A stretch of DNA of 64,000 nt, from assembly GCA_035315065.1 (NCBI GenBank), contig DATFYM010000168.1, positions 1 to 64,000 on the forward strand. The letters are read 5' to 3'. Each line of letters opens with the position of its first letter. The stretch's first letter is position 1. Below the pieces are notes generated by a model. It saw only the letters and a list, made by a program, of their open reading frames with translations, was not told the origin of the DNA and searched no databases. Made by a program: the position numbers and the translations under genes. Shown piece after piece: positions 1-7,636 of this stretch. The DNA comes from DATFYM01 sp035315065 (GTDB taxonomy: Bacteria > Acidobacteriota > Terriglobia > UBA7540).

Positions 1-560
1 AAAGTTGCTACCGCTGGCACGATGCTCTATATTGCCGATTTCGGAGTGATTGGCAGGGTGACGAACAAAGCCGAGCAAAGCCAACTCAATAAGGCAAGTC
101 GTATCAATGGATTATGCTGAAATCGAGGAAAACAAAGCCACCGAGAACAAGCGGCGTTAAATCAGGCGGTTACGGCCCCTTTGGGTCCGTTTTTCGGCAA
201 GTTGCTACCGATAGTGCGATGCTCTATATTGCCGATTCGGGCTGTTGGGATGGGATCGAGACTCGAGAGTCGAAACTTGAGAGTCGAAAGAGGCCAAGAT
301 TCGCAAACCTCGTCGGCAGTGGGTGAGGAATTGTCGATTGTCGATTGTCGATTGACGATTGAAAGGAGCCCCCGCACTGGATCGAATTCGATCGACCGCC
401 CACCGCTGGCCGCCGCCGGCAAGTTGCAACGATTCAAACCGCGACACATCGCATGTAGCTAGGCTATCGGATGACGGCCTCGAACTCGCCAAGGGGGCGA
501 GTCTCGAATTTCGAGTTTCGAGTTTCTAATTTCGCGTTTCGCCTTTCGATTTTCGGTCTG
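1..560. other. Gene-free leader region with a direct repeat and 7-bp arrays
   Basis: No convincing gene is seen. A segment of about 43 bp starting AAGTTGCTACCG and ending in TCTATATTGCCGAT occurs near 2-44 and again near 199-241 with only a few differences. Around 246-280 and 330-362 there are short arrays built on GAGAGTCGAAA and on GTCGATT with a 7-bp period. Around 503-557 an array of TTTCGAG-type units runs up to the promoter region of the next gene. Short overlapping open frames here are made of these repeats and are not credible proteins. Confidence 0.6.
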
Positions 561-561
561 C

Positions 562-567
562 TATACT
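562..567 (+). promoter_or_regulatory. Possible -10 box (TATACT) for the glutamate dehydrogenase gene
   Basis: TATACT lies 53 bp before the start codon and directly after the end of an AT-rich heptamer array. No good -35 hexamer is visible at the normal distance. The call is tentative. Confidence 0.3.
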
Positions 568-620
568 CGGCACATCTTTGTAAGCTGGGGTAAGTTGGGG
601 TTCGAAACTTTGGGGGCATT

Positions 621-1886
621 ATGAGTGTAGCGGGGACGGAAAAGGAACTGAGCGTCTACGAGTCGATGGCCGCGCGTTTCGACGTGGCGGCCGCGAAGCT
701 GGGCTTGGATGAGGGATTTCTGAAGTATCTGCGGGCCCCGAACCGGGAAATCATCGTTCACATTCCGATTGGGCTGGATAGCGGCAAATTGGAGGTCTTT
801 GTAGGATACCGCGTGCAGCACAGCATCGCGCGCGGACCGTGCAAGGGCGGGGTTCGCTTCTCGCCCGATGTGACGTTGGACGAGATTCGCGGTCTGGCCG
901 CCGAAATGACGTGGAAATGCGCGGTGGTGAACATCCCCTTCGGGGGCGCCAAAGGCGGCGTGAATTGCGATCCTTCCAAGCTCTCCCAAAACGAACTGGA
1001 GCGGATCACGCGGCGCTATACGGCGGAAATCCTCGATTACATCGGTCCCGAGCGAGACGTCCCGGCGCCCGACATGAATACCAACGAGCAGACCATGGCG
1101 TGGATGATGGACACCTATTCCATGCACATGCGGCATACCGTCACCGCCTGCGTCACGGGAAAACCGATCGACCTCGGCGGCTCGCAGGGACGCCGGGAGG
1201 CCACCGGCCGCGGCGTCATGATCGTGTGTGATGAGGCGCTCGCCCGCTTCGGATGGAAGCGCCCCGACACGCGCGTGATCGTGCAGGGGTTCGGCAACGT
1301 GGGTTCGCAAGCGGCACGGCTCATGCACGAATCCGGCTACAAGGTGATCGGCGTCTCCGATATCCAGGGAGGCGTCTTTAATACGCACGGGCTCGATATT
1401 CCAGCGCTGCTCGAGTACGCCGAGGAACACCGGAGCGTGGCCGGGTTCCCAGGCGGCGATGCCATCGGCAACCAGGAAATCCTGGAGCAGCCCTGCGAAA
1501 TCCTGGTCCCGGCGGCCACGGAAAGTGTCATCAACAGCGGCAACGCCTCCCGCATCCGCGCCAAGGTGCTCGCCGAAGGTGCGAACAGCCCCACTACCCC
1601 GCCGGCTGACGGCATTCTGTTCGACCGGGGCGTGTTCGTCATTCCGGACATCCTGGCGAACGCGGGCGGCGTCACCGTCTCCTACTTCGAGTGGGTGCAG
1701 GACCGGCAGGGCTACTTCTGGCCGGAGGCCGACGTGAACGAGCGCCTGAAGCACATCATGGTGAGCGCATTCCACGACGTGGTGCAGTACGGTGAAAAGC
1801 ATGGCGTGAATAACCGTATCGCTGCCTACATGCTGGCCATCAATCGCGTGATGTTCACGCTGAAGCAGCGGGGAATTTACGCGTAG
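621..1886 (+). CDS. gdhA: Glu/Leu/Phe/Val dehydrogenase (glutamate dehydrogenase)
   Basis: This is a cytoplasmic enzyme of 421 residues that interconverts glutamate and 2-oxoglutarate plus ammonia using NAD(P). The dimerisation domain carries the GPCKGGVRF block near residue 72 and the glycine-rich PFGGAKGG block with the catalytic lysine near residue 111. The APDMNT motif near 149-154 carries the active-site aspartate. The Rossmann glycine motif GFGNVG lies near 223-228. The length matches hexameric bacterial GDHs of about 420 residues. The ATG follows a G-rich stretch (GGGGG) about 4 bp upstream that can serve as ribosome binding site. Coenzyme preference cannot be read safely from the sequence. 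Confidence 0.95.
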   Translation: MSVAGTEKELSVYESMAARFDVAAAKLGLDEGFLKYLRAPNREIIVHIPIGLDSGKLEVFVGYRVQHSIARGPCKGGVRFSPDVTLDEIRGLAAEMTWKCAVVNIPFGGAKGGVNCDPSKLSQNELERITRRYTAEILDYIGPERDVPAPDMNTNEQTMAWMMDTYSMHMRHTVTACVTGKPIDLGGSQGRREATGRGVMIVCDEALARFGWKRPDTRVIVQGFGNVGSQAARLMHESGYKVIGVSDIQGGVFNTHGLDIPALLEYAEEHRSVAGFPGGDAIGNQEILEQPCEILVPAATESVINSGNASRIRAKVLAEGANSPTTPPADGILFDRGVFVIPDILANAGGVTVSYFEWVQDRQGYFWPEADVNERLKHIMVSAFHDVVQYGEKHGVNNRIAAYMLAINRVMFTLKQRGIYA

Positions 1887-2007
1887 GAGACCAAACCAAC
1901 GGATCACGGCGGGATTACGCTGCGCGGTAAACGTACGCGCCTTCAATGTAGTGATTCCGAACCCGGCTTCCAGTGAGCCGCATACTGTCGCTTGAGGGGT
2001 ATGCCCC

Positions 2008-3042
2008 ATGACGCACTGCGTTCGACTCTCGCCACGCGACGCGAGGCTGCTAATCCGCTATCTTGACGGCGTGGACGAGGTGGTGACAAGTCGCTTCACA
2101 GGTGGTTTCAACCCTCACGAAGACCACCTCACTGATTTGCTCTGCGAGATGTTAAGCGATAGAATCGCTGCTCAGCACAATCTACCCTACCCTCTCCAGA
2201 GTCTAAGAAGGGATCTGACGAATGGTGGCCGTCTCTTGGACGTGTCTTTGGAGATTGAGGCGAAGAGGTATTCGCAACAAGTGGAAGGCCGCGTGACTTT
2301 TGCGGACTTCGGCGTGATCATCTCGCACCGAGATTACGTGCGACCTTCAAACTCGTTTGAACGCGCCGTGCTTTTTCAGGCAAAGAGGTTGCACCGATCT
2401 GGTAACCGTGCCGACTTCAGCCTCCACGATGCTTTCGGGGCGTTCGACCAACAACAGCTGAAGCAGCTCTCAGACCTAATCAGGGGTCCGCTCATGAAAG
2501 ACGGCCAACTCGGCTGCGATTGGGATGGTACCTTTTGTTACTACCTGTTTTATTGCCCTCGATTAGAAGCGTACGACCCGCAATCCAGAGAGGACTTGGC
2601 TTATTACACTACGCCAGGAGGCGGTTGGCTTGACGGCTGGAACCGCATGGAAATGCAGTTTCATGCCTTAGCCGAGGCACAACTCCTGCTGGAGGTGTCA
2701 TCTGATCCCACTCGTCACTTTCCCGCAATGCTCGCCAGTCCTCTGGACTGGTTGGTCCAGATGTATTTCGTAAACCGTGACAATATCTTGCAGAGTAGCG
2801 GAAATCACGAGAAAGTACTAGCCCGACACGTCTACGAGCGACTGTGGACCGGCTATCATCGCGAAGCAGTCATACCATTCTCATGGTTTCTCGTTTACCA
2901 CATGTTGCTAGGCCGCAGCGGGTCCTGTTCTCCGAACGCCTTGCGCATAGCCCGTGGCCTCATACGCGACGATGAAGATGTGCCAGTGCGACCGAGGTAT
3001 GTCATTACTTTGCGCTCGCAAGCTGGGAGGGAGCGCGGGTGA
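2008..3042 (+). CDS. Hypothetical protein with PD-(D/E)XK nuclease-like motif
   Basis: This is a 344-residue protein with no family I can name. The N-terminal part has spaced residues typical of the PD-(D/E)XK fold: Glu38 inside a helix-like HEDHLTDLLCEML block, Asp100 in ADFGVII, and Gln124-Ala-Lys126 in VLFQAKRL. That pattern occurs in restriction-type and repair nucleases, so a DNase role is plausible but inferred. The C-terminal half has no recognisable motif. No signal peptide or membrane segment is seen. Base composition is less GC-rich at third positions than in the flanking genes, which hints at horizontal acquisition. It ends about 30 bp before the aldolase gene but shares no obvious function with it. 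Confidence 0.7.
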   Translation: MTHCVRLSPRDARLLIRYLDGVDEVVTSRFTGGFNPHEDHLTDLLCEMLSDRIAAQHNLPYPLQSLRRDLTNGGRLLDVSLEIEAKRYSQQVEGRVTFADFGVIISHRDYVRPSNSFERAVLFQAKRLHRSGNRADFSLHDAFGAFDQQQLKQLSDLIRGPLMKDGQLGCDWDGTFCYYLFYCPRLEAYDPQSREDLAYYTTPGGGWLDGWNRMEMQFHALAEAQLLLEVSSDPTRHFPAMLASPLDWLVQMYFVNRDNILQSSGNHEKVLARHVYERLWTGYHREAVIPFSWFLVYHMLLGRSGSCSPNALRIARGLIRDDEDVPVRPRYVITLRSQAGRERG

Positions 3043-3082
3043 GTGGCCGTGAGAAGAGGCTTCTTCGTGAGGCGTGCCATCG

Positions 3083-3910
3083 ATGATCAAGACCGAAGAC
3101 GAACTGCGCAGGGAGATCGTCGAAGTGGGTCGGTGGGTGCACCGGCAGGGCTACGTCGCTGGCTACGACGGTAACATCTCGGTGCGCCTCGACAATCGCC
3201 GCATCCTCTCCACTCCCACTACGATCGGCAAGGGCATGATGCAACCCGACGATCTGGTGGTGGTGGATTACGAGGGCCACAAGATCGCCGGGCAGCGCAA
3301 GGTAACCAGTGAGATCGCCATGCACTTGCTCATTTACAAGCGGCGGCCGGACGTGCATGCGGTGGTCCACGCCCATCCGCCCACCGCTACCGGCTTTGCG
3401 GCCGCCGGCCTCTCGCTCAACAAGGCCCTGATCTCGGAGGTGGTGCTTTCGTTCGGATGCATTCCGTTGGCGCGCTACGGAACCCCGGGTACACCGGAGC
3501 TCACGGAAGCCTTGATGCCCCTGGTAGGCTCGTACGACGCGATTCTGATGGCCAATCACGGCGTAGTGACCTATGCGCCGGACCTGGCGCGCGCCTATTT
3601 CAAAATGGAAACGGTGGAGCACTTCGCCAAAATCTCCCTGGTCACCGAGATTCTCGGCCGACAGGTCTTGCTCTCTCGGACCGAGGTGGATAAACTGCTA
3701 GCGGCCCGGCAGAGTTACTTTGGACCTGGCACGCCGGCCATCGAGCGCTCGGCCGTCTGCCCGATTGCCGACGGCACACACGTTGCTGGCGGCGAGGCCG
3801 GTAGCGAGGCCGGTTGTGGGGCCGACGGTGAAGAAAGATTCGCAGTTTCCAAGGAAGACCTGGCGGCGATGGTGCGCGAGGCGTTGACAGAGCAGTTCAA
3901 AAGCAGTTGA
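3083..3910 (+). CDS. Class II aldolase, microcompartment cargo type
   Basis: This 275-residue protein belongs to the class II aldolase/adducin family (fuculose- or rhamnulose-phosphate aldolase type), which cleaves sugar phosphates with a divalent metal. The metal-binding HAHPP motif gives His96 and His98, a third histidine lies in NHGVV near 159, and the catalytic glutamate is in TSEIAMH near 77. After the catalytic domain comes a Gly/Ala/Ser-rich linker (about 236-249) and a terminal amphipathic helix (about 252-273, around SKEDLAAMVREALTEQF). That layout is the usual form of an encapsulation peptide. Three shell genes and a BMC-H gene follow directly. In the planctomycete/verrucomicrobial (PVM) microcompartment the signature enzyme is an aldolase of this class. 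A GTG three codons upstream is an alternative start. Confidence 0.9.
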   Translation: MIKTEDELRREIVEVGRWVHRQGYVAGYDGNISVRLDNRRILSTPTTIGKGMMQPDDLVVVDYEGHKIAGQRKVTSEIAMHLLIYKRRPDVHAVVHAHPPTATGFAAAGLSLNKALISEVVLSFGCIPLARYGTPGTPELTEALMPLVGSYDAILMANHGVVTYAPDLARAYFKMETVEHFAKISLVTEILGRQVLLSRTEVDKLLAARQSYFGPGTPAIERSAVCPIADGTHVAGGEAGSEAGCGADGEERFAVSKEDLAAMVREALTEQFKSS

Positions 3911-3994
3911 CAGTCAGCAGTTCGCAGTCAACAGTGAAAAGGGCGCCGGCCGGCAGTCGTTTTGACTGTCAACTGTCGACTGTCGACTGCAGAC
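3906..3994. repeat. Inverted 7-bp arrays between aldolase and BMC-H genes
   Basis: The left arm is built on CAGTCAG/CAGTCAA units and overlaps the aldolase stop codon. The right arm (about 3962-3994) reads GACTGTCAACTGTCGACTGT and is its reverse complement in style. A GC-rich loop of about 25 bp lies between. The period is 7 bp. Confidence 0.85.
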
Positions 3995-4013
3995 TTTCTT
4001 CCCGGAGGGTCTC

Positions 4014-4298
4014 ATGGGTGAAGCGCTGGGTATGATCGAGACGCGGGGCCTGGTGGCCATGATCGAGGCGTCCGATGCGATGGTGAAGGCGGCCAAAGTG
4101 ACGTTGGTGGGCTGGGAAAAAATCGGTTCCGGCTACGTCACGGCGTTGGTGCGCGGCGATGTCGCGGCCGTGAAAGCAGCGACCGACGCTGGGGCAGCGG
4201 CGGCGCGGCGCGTGGGCGAGTTGATCGCCGTGCACGTGATCCCGCGCCCGCATTCCAATCTCGAAAGCGTGCTGCCGATTGGCAAGGCGTCTGAGTAG
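4014..4298 (+). CDS. BMC-H hexameric microcompartment shell protein
   Basis: This 94-residue single BMC-domain protein has the PduA/EutM/CsoS1 pattern: ALGMIETRGLVAMIEASDAM at the N-terminus, LVGWEKIGSGYVTALVRGDV in the middle and VIPRPH near residue 79-84. Such proteins form hexamers that tile the facets of bacterial microcompartments, with a central pore for small metabolites. A GGAGG ribosome binding site precedes the ATG. It is the only BMC-H gene in the window; most characterised loci have more than one hexamer or trimer gene. Its neighbours are an aldolase upstream and three vertex proteins downstream. Confidence 0.96.
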   Translation: MGEALGMIETRGLVAMIEASDAMVKAAKVTLVGWEKIGSGYVTALVRGDVAAVKAATDAGAAAARRVGELIAVHVIPRPHSNLESVLPIGKASE

Positions 4299-4418
4299 CA
4301 GTGACCAGTGGCGAGTGACAAGTGACGAGCGAAAGATGGCTCGGCGCTCGCCGGGTCTACTAGGACTCATGCTCATCACCTGTCACTTGTCACTCGTCAC
4401 TTAGCACTTGTCACTGGT
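4299..4418. repeat. Inverted 7-bp arrays between BMC-H and first BMC-P genes
   Basis: The left arm (4299-4330) uses AGTGACC/AGTGACA/AGTGACG units. The right arm (about 4378-4418) reads TGTCACTTGTCACTCGTCAC, its reverse complement. The left arm begins directly after the BMC-H stop codon and the right arm ends about 6 bp before the next start codon, leaving no room for a normal ribosome binding site. Confidence 0.9.
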
Positions 4419-4424
4419 TTTCCT

Positions 4425-4718
4425 ATGCAACTTGCCAAAGTGGTCGGCACGGTGGTCGCAACCCGAAAAGACACTCGGCTCGAAGGCAAGAAGCTTCTGG
4501 TCGTCACGCCCCTCACTCCTGAGGAAGTGGAAGGGGGCGCGAGCCCGGCGAAGACGGCCAAAGCCACCTACCTTGTCGCTGTCGACACGGTGGACGCCGG
4601 CTTTCGCGAAACCGTGATCCTTGTCACCGGCAGTTCCGCGCGCATGGCCGCCACGTGCAAGGACTGTCCGGTGGATACCGCCATCGTGGGCATCGTGGAT
4701 ACGGTGACTTTGAAATGA
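4425..4718 (+). CDS. BMC-P pentameric vertex protein (EutN/CcmL family), copy 1
   Basis: This 97-residue protein of the EutN/CcmL/PduN family begins with the typical AKVVGTVVATRKD strand and ends with AIVGIVDTV. Family members form pentamers that cap the vertices of the microcompartment. An insertion around residues 36-47 (EGGASPAKTAKA) makes this copy longer than the next two. The start codon lies just after the arm of an inverted repeat and has no evident Shine-Dalgarno sequence. Confidence 0.94.
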   Translation: MQLAKVVGTVVATRKDTRLEGKKLLVVTPLTPEEVEGGASPAKTAKATYLVAVDTVDAGFRETVILVTGSSARMAATCKDCPVDTAIVGIVDTVTLK

Positions 4719-4871
4719 TGAAGGATGAATGCTGAAGCGAGCAGTGGCTAGTGGTTAGTGACGAGTGGCTAGTGAAAAGCCACGCAATTGAGATTCTTCT
4801 CGCTAGCCACTAGCCACTAACCACTGGTCACTTGACCTTGTTCAGCATTCATAATTCAGCATTCAGCATTC
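4719..4871. repeat. Nested inverted 7-bp arrays between BMC-P copies 1 and 2
   Basis: Two different words are nested. The outer pair is GATGAATGCTGAA-type (about 4719-4736) with ATTCAGCATTCATAATTCAG (about 4840-4871). The inner pair is AGTGGCTAGTGGTTAGTGAC (about 4742-4774) with CTAGCCACTAGCCACTAACC (about 4801-4830). The right outer arm ends about 6 bp before the next start codon. Confidence 0.9.
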
Positions 4872-4876
4872 GATCT

Positions 4877-5146
4877 ATGTTCCTCGCCCGCATCGTCGGC
4901 AATGTTGTCGCTACCATGAAGGACCCCCACCTGGTGGGCAAAAAGATCCTCGTCATCCAGCCAATCAACAAGGCGGGAAAGGACGAGGGCGCCAAGATGC
5001 TGGCCCTTGACAGCGTAGGCGCCGGCGCGGGGGAAACGGTTTACTGCTGCCGCGGTCGCGAGGCCAGTTTTCCCTGGTATCCGGAAGAGGTGCCCACGGA
5101 GACGACCATCGTGGCGATTGTGGACGAGGTGAATTGTGAATTGTGA
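4877..5146 (+). CDS. BMC-P pentameric vertex protein (EutN/CcmL family), copy 2
   Basis: This 89-residue EutN/CcmL-type protein starts MFLARIVGNVVATMKDP and ends TTIVAIVDEVNCEL, matching the family at both edge strands. The ATG at 4877 is chosen because the family begins exactly there; a longer frame from 4832 would add residues encoded by the repeat arm. No Shine-Dalgarno sequence is visible. Three vertex paralogues in a row, together with a class II aldolase, are typical of PVM-type loci. Confidence 0.93.
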   Translation: MFLARIVGNVVATMKDPHLVGKKILVIQPINKAGKDEGAKMLALDSVGAGAGETVYCCRGREASFPWYPEEVPTETTIVAIVDEVNCEL

Positions 5147-5150
5147 TGGT

Positions 5151-5246
5151 GGATTGAATCATTGAGCCATTGAATCATTGAACCATTGGAAGAAACCTCC
5201 CAATGGATCAATGGCCCAATGATTCAATGACGCAATGGCTCAATTC
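5151..5246. repeat. Inverted 8-bp arrays between BMC-P copies 2 and 3
   Basis: The left arm uses GAATCATT/GAGCCATT/GAACCATT units. The right arm (about 5199-5246) reads AATGGCCCAATGATTCAATG, its complement. The period is 8 bp here rather than 7, but the architecture is the same. Confidence 0.88.
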
Positions 5247-5259
5247 TTTGGTGCTTACC

Positions 5260-5532
5260 ATGCTGATTGGCCGCGTCGTCGGCGATATCGTTGCCACCCA
5301 AAAGGCTCCCAGCCACGAAGGGCGCAAGATCCTCATGGTTCAGCCGCTCAACCTTGACGGCACGGACCGCGGCGACGTGCTCCTGGCGCTGGACGCGGTG
5401 GACGCCGGCGTCGGTGATCGCGTGCTCGTGGTCACAGAGGGTTGGAGCGCCATGACTGCCGTCGGGCGGCCGCATTCGCCCATCGACATGGCGGTGGTCG
5501 GCGTCGTCGATGTCGTCACAGTGACGGGTTGA
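5260..5532 (+). CDS. BMC-P pentameric vertex protein (EutN/CcmL family), copy 3
   Basis: This 90-residue EutN/CcmL-family vertex protein starts MLIGRVVGDIVATQKAP and ends DMAVVGVVDVVTVTG. The start at 5260 matches the family; the frame open from 5203 is repeat-derived. It is the last microcompartment gene in the window. No aldehyde dehydrogenase, phosphotransacylase, second hexamer or trimer gene follows, so the enzymatic core of the compartment must be encoded elsewhere or be reduced. Confidence 0.93.
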   Translation: MLIGRVVGDIVATQKAPSHEGRKILMVQPLNLDGTDRGDVLLALDAVDAGVGDRVLVVTEGWSAMTAVGRPHSPIDMAVVGVVDVVTVTG

Positions 5533-5556
5533 GTCACACGGCGCCGGGCTCGCCGA

Positions 5557-5658
5557 TTTTCGATGTTCGAAACTCGAAACTGGAAACTCGAAACTCGCCA
5601 AGACGCGCCTCAGTCTCGCCACCGAGCGAGTTTCGAATTTCGAATTTCGAGTTTCCGA
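5557..5658. repeat. Inverted 7-bp arrays before the M2 peptidase gene
   Basis: The left arm is CGAAACTCGAAACTGGAAACT (about 5565-5599). The right arm (about 5626-5657) reads CGAGTTTCGAATTTCGAATT. The same word recurs before the gene at 25243 and near 503-557. Confidence 0.88.
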
Positions 5659-5679
5659 CCCTTCAATCAGCAATCGGCA

Positions 5680-7488
5680 ATGAAAGTTCTCGCGCTCTTC
5701 TGCTATGTTGGAATTATGTCTACAACTTCCCTGACAGCCGCCGAAATGCCCGTGAATCCTCCCACCGTTGACGAGGCCCAAGCCTTCATGGACGCTGCCG
5801 AGGCCAAGCTGCTGACTCTGTCGGTCGAGGCAAGCCGCGCCGACTGGGTGCAGGCGACCTACATCACCGACGACACCGAGATCCTGGCGGCCAAGGCCGA
5901 CGAGCATTTGATCTCTGCCACCGTCGATCTCGTAAAGCGGTCGGCGCGCTTCGAGCATCTCGATCTGCCGCCGGAGTTGGCGCGCAAGTTCAAACTGTTG
6001 AAGCTTTCATTGACCATCGCCACGCCATCGGACCCGCAAGAAAGCGAAGAACTCACGCGCATCGTTGCGTCCATGCAGAGCGCTTACGGCAAGGGCAAGT
6101 GGTGCCCGCCGGGGCAGTCGAAGTGCCTCGACCTGGAGGACCTCACGCGCCTCATGGCCGAGAGTCGCGACCCCCACCAGCTTCGCGACGCCTGGGTGGG
6201 CTGGCACTCCATTTCGCGTCCCATGCGCAAGGACTTTGTTCGCTACGTGGAGTTGGCCAACAAGGGCGCGCGCGAACTGGGCTTTGCCGACAACGGCGCC
6301 ATGTGGCGATCGAAGTACGACATGCCCCCGGGCGATTTTGCCCGCGAATTGGACCGCCTCTGGGACCAGGTGCGCCCGCTCTACCTTCAGCTTCACGCTT
6401 ACGTCCGCAACAAACTGCGCGAGAAATACGGCCCCGACGTGGTCCCTGCCAGCGGCCCCATCCCCGCTGATCTGCTCGGCAACATGTGGGCGCAGGCTTG
6501 GGACAACATCTATTCGCTCGTCGCGCCGCTCGACGCTGACCCTGGGTACGATGTCACCCGGATTCTCAAGAGCCGCAACACCGAGCCCTTGCAGATGGTC
6601 CGTCACGGCGAAAGCTTCTTCAAGTCGCTGGGGTTCGATCCGCTGCCGGCAACCTTCTGGACGCGCTCGCTCTTCGTCAAGCCTCGTGACCGCGAGGTGG
6701 TGTGCCACGCCAGCGCCTGGGACGTTGACAGCGTCGACGACTTGCGCCTGAAAATGTGCATCGACATCACCGGCGAGGACTTCATTACCGTCCACCACGA
6801 GCTGGGTCACAATTTCTACCAGCGCGCCTACAACACGCAGCCCTTTCTCTTCCGTGACAGCGCCAACGACGGTTTCCATGAGGCCATCGGCGATACCATC
6901 GCGCTCTCGGTGACGCCGGAGTACTTGGTCAAGATCGGCCTGCTCGACCGGGCGCCCGATCCCTCCAAGGACATCGGCCTTCTTCTGCACAAGGCCCTCG
7001 ATAAAACTGCCTTCCTTCCCTTTGGGCTTCTCATCGACCAGTGGCGCTGGAAGGTCTTTTCCGGCGAAATTACCCCCGACAAGTACAACGAGACATGGTG
7101 GCAGCTTCGCTTGAAGTACCAGGGAGTGTCGCCGCCGGCGGTGCGCAGCGAGGACGACTTCGATCCCGGGGCCAAGTACCACGTTGCCGCCAACGTCCCC
7201 TACATGCGTTACTTCCTGGCCGACATCCTCCAGTTTCAATTTCATCGGGCGCTCGCTCAAATCGCGGGGTGTACTCTGCCGCTCAATCGGTGTTCGATCT
7301 ACGACAACAAGGAGGCGGGTAAGCGGTTGAACGTCATGCTGGCGATGGGAGTGAGCCGACCGTGGCCCGACGCCCTCGAAGCTCTCACCGGGCAGCGCGA
7401 GATGGACGCCACCGCCATTCGCGATTACTTCGCGCCGCTGGAAAAGTGGCTGGAAGAGCAGAATAAGGGAAAGCCGGTCGGTTGGTGA
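5680..7488 (+). CDS. M2 family peptidyl-dipeptidase (ACE-like metallopeptidase)
   Basis: This 602-residue zinc metallopeptidase resembles angiotensin-converting enzyme, which removes C-terminal dipeptides from oligopeptides. The zinc motif HELGH is at about 373-377, and the third ligand Glu401 lies in GFHEAIGD 24 residues later, the spacing typical of clan MA(E) family M2. The N-terminus (MKVLALFCYVGIMSTTSLTAAE) is a probable signal peptide, so it likely works in the periplasm or outside the cell. The start at 5680 is preferred over the frame open from 5563, whose first 39 residues would be encoded by an inverted-repeat arm. No link to the microcompartment is evident beyond adjacency. Confidence 0.93.
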   Translation: MKVLALFCYVGIMSTTSLTAAEMPVNPPTVDEAQAFMDAAEAKLLTLSVEASRADWVQATYITDDTEILAAKADEHLISATVDLVKRSARFEHLDLPPELARKFKLLKLSLTIATPSDPQESEELTRIVASMQSAYGKGKWCPPGQSKCLDLEDLTRLMAESRDPHQLRDAWVGWHSISRPMRKDFVRYVELANKGARELGFADNGAMWRSKYDMPPGDFARELDRLWDQVRPLYLQLHAYVRNKLREKYGPDVVPASGPIPADLLGNMWAQAWDNIYSLVAPLDADPGYDVTRILKSRNTEPLQMVRHGESFFKSLGFDPLPATFWTRSLFVKPRDREVVCHASAWDVDSVDDLRLKMCIDITGEDFITVHHELGHNFYQRAYNTQPFLFRDSANDGFHEAIGDTIALSVTPEYLVKIGLLDRAPDPSKDIGLLLHKALDKTAFLPFGLLIDQWRWKVFSGEITPDKYNETWWQLRLKYQGVSPPAVRSEDDFDPGAKYHVAANVPYMRYFLADILQFQFHRALAQIAGCTLPLNRCSIYDNKEAGKRLNVMLAMGVSRPWPDALEALTGQREMDATAIRDYFAPLEKWLEEQNKGKPVGW

Positions 7489-7636
7489 TTCTAGCCAGCA
7501 ATAGTCAGTTGGCTCAGGTCAAAAGGACAGTCCAAGGATGGGTAATCCAGGTGGCGCACCACATGCTGCGGGCCGGCGACTTGGGCTGGCTGGACGAACA
7601 CAGTCACCCGAACGAGCCCACCGGAGGTAATCGCCG

